Assembly: GCA_041751955.1 (NCBI GenBank)
Contig: JBGSIB010000061.1
Location: 50,701 to 114,700, forward strand
DNA: 64,000 nt
Direction of reading: 5' to 3'
Origin: UBA2040 sp041751955
Lineage (GTDB): Bacteria > Bacteroidota > Bacteroidia > Flavobacteriales_D > Crocinitomicaceae
The position numbers and the translations under genes were made by a program. This document shows positions 59,083-64,000 of this stretch, piece after piece (position 1 is the first letter of the stretch; each line of letters begins with the position of its first letter). A model generated the notes under the pieces. The model was not told where the DNA came from. It saw nothing but the letters and a program-made list of their open reading frames with translations, and did no database searches.

Positions 59083-61317
59083 ATGGTAAAACGTTATTTA
59101 TTTTTAATGATGGCGACACTTGCTTTTGGACAAGCATACGCGCAGGAATTAACCGAAAAGGATATACGCAAAATGGTTGAAAATGAATCTGAGCAAAAAC
59201 TAGTTGTTCAGTGTTCTGTTCTCATGCAAGAAGGCTTTAGTTATTATGCAGAAATCATTGCGGATAAACTTTTAACATTTCAACCGGAAAGCGCCAATTA
59301 CAATTACCGTAAAGGCTTCTTAATGTTAGACTCTCATACTGATTTTGTTGGCGCTAAACCATATTTGGAAAAAGCGGTGAAAAACGTGAAGAAGAATTAC
59401 GACATGTACTCTTCCAAAGAAAAAAGTGCCTCTACAGACGCTTATTTCCATTTAGGTCGTTGCTATCATTTGAATGAGCAAATCCCTGAAGCGGTTGAAT
59501 ACTATAATAAATTCATAGCTTCTTCGGATCAAGGGTCTGAATTGATTACCACAGCAAAATTAAAGTTACAACAATGTGATGTTGCTTACCGAGAAATGGC
59601 TAATCCCAAAGATGCTCTTGTTGAAAATGTAGGGCCTGTCATCAATTCGGATAAGCCTGAATTTACACCAGTAGTATCATTGGATGGTTCTGCACTTTAC
59701 TTTACATCGAAAAGAGCATGGGAAGATAATTCAACTGATAAATACAGAGATAAAAGATTCAACCAATACCCTGAAGATATTTATGTCAGCTACGTTGACT
59801 TTGATGGTTCATGGATTGAGCCTTTCCGTTTAGATTTCTGTGAGGGCAAAAGAAATGAAGCGACAATGGCAGTTTCTGCAGATGAAAGAAGAATTTACGT
59901 TTTTCAAGATACAACAGGTAGTGGAGATATTTATTACTCTGATTTCACCACCAACCGTTTCCAAGAAATTCAATACTTGAACGACAAAAGAATCAATACA
60001 GAATACTGGGAACCACATTGTTATGTAACAACGGATGGTCAAAATTTATACTTTACCTCCGATCGTCCTGGAGGGTTTGGTGGTCGTGACATCTACCGCG
60101 TAGTTCGTCTACCAGACGGGTCTTGGAGTGAGCCAATAAACCTTGGTCCTTCTGTAAATACTCCTTATGACGAAGATGCACCTTTTGTAGCGATTGATAA
60201 CAAAACACTGTTTTTCTCCAGTAATGGTCCATTATCCATGGGAGATTTTGATGTATTTATTACAAGAAGAGATGAACAAAACAACTGGTCAGCACCAATC
60301 AATATGGGCTATCCTTTGAACTCAACTGGTGACGATATTTACTATACAACGACAGTCGATGGATTGAGAGGTTTCTTGACTTCTTTCCGTAAAGATGGCC
60401 AAGGGGAAAAGGATATATATGAAGTGAAAAACACTGAAATAACGACTCAAAATATTGCTGTATTGAAAGGGCAAATCAAAACTGTGGATAATGATCCTAT
60501 CCCTGAAGATGTTGCCATTACGATAAATTGTTTGAATTGCGATGAAGAAAATTCCATAACGGTTTTTCCGCGATTGAGAGACGGTGTTTACTTTAGTTCC
60601 ATGCAGCCATGTAAAGAATATGAGTTGATTTATACTTTTGACAACCAAAAAAGAGAAATTTACCGTGAAAAAGTAAAAACAGCTTGTGATGTAGAATATT
60701 CCGAAATCTTTAGAGATATAACTTTAGATGTGAAAAACATCAAAGACATCAAAGCCACGGAGACTGCTCCACCAGATGTTGCTATCGTTGAACCAATTGA
60801 TCCTACTAAACCAAAAGTAGATCCTATCGATCCTACGAAACCAAAAGTAGACCCTATCGATCCTACGAAACCAAAAGTAGACCCCGTTGATCCTACGAAA
60901 CCAAATAATCAAAACACTGGTACTGTGGAAGTCCCGTCATTTGGTAACCCAAAATACAAACACTTCTTTGAGTACAATGGTAACAAAATCAATCCGAAAA
61001 AAGGAGATTTCAAAACTTTCGTGAAGGAGATTGAACGTCAAATGAAAGCTGGACGTACAGTGATTGCGATAAACGTTTATTCTTCCGCCTCAAAAGTTCC
61101 GACTAAAACGTACGAAACCAATGAGAAATTAAGTCGTTTGCGTGCTGAGAATATCAAATACGATATCATGACGTATTTCCAAGAGAACACAAGTTTCAAT
61201 GAAAAAGTAGTCGTGACGATAAGAGATGCGGTTGTCGCTGGTCCTGAATACCAAGACGATGCCGGAAACAGAAAAAAATATAAAGTTTACCAATACGTTG
61301 AAGTGATTACCGAATAA
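59083..61317 (+). CDS. Secreted PD40-OmpA family protein with coding tandem repeat
   Basis: 744 residues from the ATG at 59083 (MVKRYLFLMMATLAFG), which gives a clean signal peptide; a TTG 30 bases upstream is less likely. A TPR-like region (about 45-165) is followed by PD40 beta-propeller repeats (about 190-460; FTSDRPGGFGGRDIYRV and FFSSNGPLSMGDFDVFIT), an extracellular beta domain, a proline-lysine repeat, and an OmpA-like domain (about 625-744). The layout matches outer-membrane gliding/T9SS-associated proteins such as the PorE/SprF-neighbour type, but assignment is uncertain. The repeat is a DPTKPKVDPI decapeptide in about 3.5 copies. Confidence 0.85.
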   Translation: MVKRYLFLMMATLAFGQAYAQELTEKDIRKMVENESEQKLVVQCSVLMQEGFSYYAEIIADKLLTFQPESANYNYRKGFLMLDSHTDFVGAKPYLEKAVKNVKKNYDMYSSKEKSASTDAYFHLGRCYHLNEQIPEAVEYYNKFIASSDQGSELITTAKLKLQQCDVAYREMANPKDALVENVGPVINSDKPEFTPVVSLDGSALYFTSKRAWEDNSTDKYRDKRFNQYPEDIYVSYVDFDGSWIEPFRLDFCEGKRNEATMAVSADERRIYVFQDTTGSGDIYYSDFTTNRFQEIQYLNDKRINTEYWEPHCYVTTDGQNLYFTSDRPGGFGGRDIYRVVRLPDGSWSEPINLGPSVNTPYDEDAPFVAIDNKTLFFSSNGPLSMGDFDVFITRRDEQNNWSAPINMGYPLNSTGDDIYYTTTVDGLRGFLTSFRKDGQGEKDIYEVKNTEITTQNIAVLKGQIKTVDNDPIPEDVAITINCLNCDEENSITVFPRLRDGVYFSSMQPCKEYELIYTFDNQKREIYREKVKTACDVEYSEIFRDITLDVKNIKDIKATETAPPDVAIVEPIDPTKPKVDPIDPTKPKVDPIDPTKPKVDPVDPTKPNNQNTGTVEVPSFGNPKYKHFFEYNGNKINPKKGDFKTFVKEIERQMKAGRTVIAINVYSSASKVPTKTYETNEKLSRLRAENIKYDIMTYFQENTSFNEKVVVTIRDAVVAGPEYQDDAGNRKKYKVYQYVEVITE
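60791..60902 (+). repeat. 30-base tandem repeat inside the PD40-OmpA gene
   Basis: Three full 30-base units at 60811-60840, 60841-60870 and 60871-60900, preceded by a partial one. They encode PKVDPIDPTK with few changes. The repeat keeps frame, so copy number can vary without breaking the gene. Confidence 0.9.
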
Positions 61318-61341
61318 ACAAAACAACTAAAAACCCAATTG

Positions 61342-61376
61342 AGCCCAATTTTCTAATGAAAATTGGGCTTTTTTCT
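61342..61376 (+). terminator. Terminator after the PD40-OmpA gene
   Basis: AGCCCAATTTT (61342-61352) and AAAATTGGGCT (61359-61369), perfect 11-base stem with a six-base loop and T tail. Confidence 0.9.
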
Positions 61377-61422
61377 TTTAACCAGCGCTCAAATAATTTA
61401 TACCTTTATCCAAAAAGTAAAC

Positions 61423-62283
61423 ATGAGAATTCAACTTCAAAAACCATTGGCTATTTTCGATTTAGAAACGACTGGTATCAACATTACGCAGGACAAAATT
61501 ATTGAAATTGCAATTCTCAAAATTCACCCCGATGGAAATCAGGAAACCTATCTAAGTCGCGTCAATCCTGGAATAAAAATGACAGCAGAGAATATGGCCA
61601 TTCACGGCATATCGAATGAGGAATTGATTAATGAACCGACCTTCAAGGATATAGCACCTGCTGTCAAAGCATTTGTTGATGGTTGTGATTTCGGAGGATA
61701 CAATTCCAATCGCTTTGATGTCCCTGTTTTAGTGGAAGAAATGCTTCGCGTTGATCCAGAATTCGATATTTCAGAATCTAAGTTCGTAGATGTACAGAAT
61801 ATCTTTCACAAGATGGAACAACGCACACTTAGCGCAGCCTATAAATTTTATTGTGGAAATACTTTGGAAAATGCACACTCCGCATTGGCAGATGCAACAG
61901 CAACTTGGGAAATTCTCAACGCGCAACTGGAACGTTATCCAGAATTAAAGACAGATATGGATTTTTTATCTGAATTTACACTTGCTCACGATTTTTCACG
62001 TGCTGATTTTGCTGGTCGACTCGCCAAAAATGATAAAGATGAGGTTCTGTATAACTTTGGAAAAAACAGAGGAAAAACAGTTCAAGAAATCATGAAAACT
62101 GAACCTGGATATCACGGTTGGATGCTCAATGCTGATTTCCCTTTGCATACCAAACAGATTTTGAAAGCAGAAGTCAATCGTTTGAAAAAAATTGAAACAC
62201 AGCAAAAACAGGAAAACAAAGAAAAGGAAAGCAAAAGCTTGGAAGATAAATTGGACCAACTTAAAAATAAATTCAAGTCATGA
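61423..62283 (+). CDS. DnaQ-like 3'-5' exonuclease with DUF3820-like C-terminus
   Basis: 286 residues from the ATG at 61423; the longer frame starts inside the terminator. The DEDD motifs are: Exo I FDLETTG (Asp, Glu), Exo II YNSNRFDVPVLVEE, and Exo III HSALADATAT (His, Asp). It should digest single-stranded ends. Residues about 205-250 (LYNFGKNRGKTVQEIMKTEP, then YHGWMLNADFP) match the DUF3820 group of putative DNA-related proteins. The tail is a Lys/Glu coiled coil. Its TGA overlaps the ATG of the next gene. Confidence 0.88.
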   Translation: MRIQLQKPLAIFDLETTGINITQDKIIEIAILKIHPDGNQETYLSRVNPGIKMTAENMAIHGISNEELINEPTFKDIAPAVKAFVDGCDFGGYNSNRFDVPVLVEEMLRVDPEFDISESKFVDVQNIFHKMEQRTLSAAYKFYCGNTLENAHSALADATATWEILNAQLERYPELKTDMDFLSEFTLAHDFSRADFAGRLAKNDKDEVLYNFGKNRGKTVQEIMKTEPGYHGWMLNADFPLHTKQILKAEVNRLKKIETQQKQENKEKESKSLEDKLDQLKNKFKS

Positions 62284-62888
62284 AAATATTCTGTATTGGA
62301 AGAAACTATAGCGAGCACGCCAAAGAGATGAATGCAGAAGTGCCTGCACAACCCTTGTTTTTTATGAAACCAGATACAGCCCTGCTAAAAGGAAACGAAT
62401 TCTACTATCCGAAATTCACAGAGGATTTGCATTATGAATGCGAATTGGTTGTTCGTATCTCTCGCGTTGGTAAAAATATTCAAGAAGAATTCGCACATAA
62501 ATACTACGAAGAAATTGGTTTAGGTATAGATTTCACGGCTCGGGATTTACAAAGTGAGTGTAAAAAGAATGGCTGGCCTTGGGAATTGGCCAAATCCTGG
62601 GAGAACTCAGCTCCTATTGGACATACTTGGATTAATAAAAAAGATTTAAATCTATCCGATATTTCGTTTGAACTGGATTTGAATGGTACAACGGTTCAAA
62701 AGGGAAAGTCTTCCGACATGATTTTTTCATTTGATAAGCTCATCGCCTATTTATCTCAATTCAACACCTTAAAAGTCGGTGATTTAATCTATACGGGAAC
62801 TCCAGCTGGTGTTGGCCCTGTGACTATCGGAGACACATTGGTTGGACGCTTGGAAAGCAAAGAAATGTTTAACTTGAAAATCGCTTAA
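62280..62888 (+). CDS. Fumarylacetoacetate hydrolase family protein
   Basis: 202 residues, the short FAH fold. Metal ligands: ELVVRISRVGKN (Glu) and GLGIDFTARDLQ (Asp) after the NYSEHAKEMNA N-terminus; substrate loop YTGTPAGVGPV. Typical substrates are acylpyruvates or oxaloacetate-type compounds; which one is unclear. It is translationally coupled (ATGA) to the exonuclease gene and ends one base from the stop of the convergent gene. Confidence 0.92.
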   Translation: MKIFCIGRNYSEHAKEMNAEVPAQPLFFMKPDTALLKGNEFYYPKFTEDLHYECELVVRISRVGKNIQEEFAHKYYEEIGLGIDFTARDLQSECKKNGWPWELAKSWENSAPIGHTWINKKDLNLSDISFELDLNGTTVQKGKSSDMIFSFDKLIAYLSQFNTLKVGDLIYTGTPAGVGPVTIGDTLVGRLESKEMFNLKIA

Positions 62889-62889
62889 C

Positions 62890-64000
62890 TCACTTTCCAG
62901 TTCCTTTGAAAATAATCGTAATCGTATAAAGCATAATTTTAAAATCGAGTGCTAAACTTCTGTTTTTCAAGTAAAGAAGGTCAAATTTCATACGCTGAAG
63001 CATTTGCTCTACATTTTCTGCGTAGCCAAATTTTACTTGTCCCCAAGATGTAATCCCTGGACGGACATTGGTCAATTGCAAAAACTGTGGCTCTACTTTT
63101 TTTATCTGATCAATGAAAAATGTGCGTTCAGGTCGCGGCCCCACTAAGGACATTTCACCGACCAATACATTGAAAAACTGTGGAAACTCATCCAAACGCA
63201 TTTTTCGCATAATTTTTCCACTTGGTGTAATGCGGGGATCATTTTCACTAGAAAGTTGCGGACCGTTGCTCTCAGAATCGAGATACATGGTACGGAACTT
63301 AATGATTTTAAATAATCTACCATTTCTTCCAACTCTTTCTTGCCGATAGAAAATTGGTCCTTTAGATCCCATTTTCACCATTATGGCCAAAACAATATAA
63401 ACGGGAATGAGGATAATAATAGAAATCAAAGAGAGAACAATATCGACTAATCTCTTGGTGAGTTGCTGCCAAATCGGCATGGCATCCGTATTGACCTCCA
63501 TCAGCAAAGCACCGTAAATATTTGTCATTTTTACTGAACCAGAAAGAATGTCATACATATCCGACAAGATTTTTATTCTGACATTTCTGCCATTAATTCT
63601 AGCAATAATATGCTGTAAACGCTCGTGTTCAGTACTTTCTAAAGCAATAATTACTTCATCCAATTCGTTTTCGGCTAAAATCTTTTCCAATTCATCTGCA
63701 TGGCCCAAGTAGGGTATTTTACTTTCCAGCAGTTTGTCGATCCCGTTCAAATTCACAAAACCGATAAAATTATTGCCATTTCCCTTTGGTAATTGACTGA
63801 TTTCATTGTAGATAGATACTGCTTTTTCACTTCCACCAATGAGTAAGGTTTTGAATCCATGTTGACCTTTATGAATTTGCGAAACTATCCAGTTTGTGAA
63901 TATCAAGCGTGCTGTAATCAGCAATAAAAAATGGACGCTGAAAAGAATTATGAGGGACTGATAATAGGTTCGATAACCTTGAATTTCATCATCCAATAAG
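62890..64000 (-). CDS. Exopolysaccharide polyprenyl glycosylphosphotransferase (partial at right edge)
   Basis: The C-terminal 369 residues are present; the frame runs off the right edge, so the N-terminal membrane helices are missing. Visible parts: a helix (FSVHFLLLITARLIF), a nucleotide-fold region with TLLIGGSEKAVSIYNEI, a transmembrane helix, and the bacterial sugar-transferase domain with RLVDIVLSLISI, RQERVGRNGRLFKIIKFRTM, RLDEFPQFFNVLVGEMSLVGP and the final GQVKFGYA. It attaches a sugar phosphate to undecaprenyl phosphate, the first step of capsule or exopolysaccharide synthesis. Its start is outside the window; an apparent start at 63996 (a TTG) is internal. Confidence 0.9.
   Translation of the reverse strand, partial: LLDDEIQGYRTYYQSLIILFSVHFLLLITARLIFTNWIVSQIHKGQHGFKTLLIGGSEKAVSIYNEISQLPKGNGNNFIGFVNLNGIDKLLESKIPYLGHADELEKILAENELDEVIIALESTEHERLQHIIARINGRNVRIKILSDMYDILSGSVKMTNIYGALLMEVNTDAMPIWQQLTKRLVDIVLSLISIIILIPVYIVLAIMVKMGSKGPIFYRQERVGRNGRLFKIIKFRTMYLDSESNGPQLSSENDPRITPSGKIMRKMRLDEFPQFFNVLVGEMSLVGPRPERTFFIDQIKKVEPQFLQLTNVRPGITSWGQVKFGYAENVEQMLQRMKFDLLYLKNRSLALDFKIMLYTITIIFKGTGK

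Noticed and set aside
60724..60912. Minus-strand frame across the OmpA-gene repeat with WFRRI repeats
   Set aside because: It is the antisense image of the tandem repeat; repeated phase gives an open frame by construction.
1..64000. Search for tRNA, rRNA, CRISPR arrays, insertion sequences, integrases and attachment sites
   Set aside because: No cloverleaf, repeat-spacer pattern, transposase or integrase coding sequence was seen in any part of the window.

Overview
The window is a compact, AT-rich chromosomal segment of a Bacteroidota bacterium, most likely a member of Flavobacteriales. The evidence is a type 9 secretion C-terminal sorting domain, a type III glutamine synthetase, the small ribosomal protein bTHX, Bacteroidota-restricted families (DUF4494, DUF1361, DUF6132, WbqC-like), and promoters of the Bacteroidota form TAnnTTTG instead of TATAAT. 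I saw no rRNA, tRNA, CRISPR array, prophage, insertion sequence or integrase. Genus cannot be decided from what I can see.

Layout. 1-3705 (+): end of dapB, a very large signal peptidase I, a WbqC-like protein and a secreted endonuclease/exonuclease/phosphatase. 3707-6218 (-): a secreted protein with a carboxypeptidase-regulatory-like domain, and ilvE. 6345-8243 (+): recQ. 8245-11339 (-): an XRE/S24 (LexA-like) regulator behind an operon of unknown protein, lone ABC ATPase and YihY-family membrane protein. 11429-20889 (+): rlmI-like methyltransferase, MATE pump, fmt, HU, trmH-like, bTHX, then serC-serA-DUF1015-yggS-DUF1684. 20939-23284 (-): pyruvate dehydrogenase E2 and E1-alpha. 23442-24101 (+): DUF1361. 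24085-33476 (-): atypical response regulator, glutamine synthetase III, a T9SS-sorted SdrD-like protein, an M16 peptidase, pdxH, DUF4494 and a secreted repeat protein. 33642-39775 (+): an active/inactive M16 pair, a lipoprotein, DUF2911, then a small DUF6132-rhodanese-membrane protein-thioredoxin cluster. 39877-44935 (-): response regulator and TPR histidine kinase with two secreted proteins of unknown function upstream. 45224-48463 (+): tricorn-like protease. 48831-53123 (-): a large PIG-L deacetylase, a 39-residue membrane protein and a sodium:solute symporter, joined by overlapping ends. 53254-62888: OmpA-type protein, DUF2147 (-), pabA/trpG (-), ridA, a fused glycosyltransferase, a 2-oxoacid dehydrogenase E2, a PD40-OmpA protein, a DnaQ-like exonuclease and an FAH-family hydrolase. 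62890-64000 (-): truncated polyprenyl glycosylphosphotransferase.

How the genes work together. Much of the window is housekeeping: lysine, serine and branched-chain amino acid metabolism, PLP supply and homeostasis (serC, pdxH, yggS), central carbon (PDH and a second E2), RNA modification, translation initiation and nitrogen assimilation. The rest is envelope biology: signal peptidase, secreted proteases and phosphatases, OmpA-type proteins, a T9SS substrate, and two polysaccharide enzymes at the right end. Genes are tightly packed, with many ATGA or TAATG overlaps and several convergent pairs separated by one base or less.

I did not find a clearly new defence or mobile system. The best candidates for undescribed biology are: a perfectly concentric nested palindrome at the glutamine synthetase III promoter; the unknown protein-ABC ATPase-YihY operon, which has an ATPase without a recognisable permease; the tiny membrane protein overlapping both the PIG-L deacetylase and the symporter genes; the DUF6132-rhodanese-membrane-thioredoxin cluster; and a possible leader peptide containing a C8 tract in front of the T9SS substrate gene. 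Three genes near the left end, centre and right end (recQ, pabA/trpG and the fused glycosyltransferase) appear to start with TTG or GTG.
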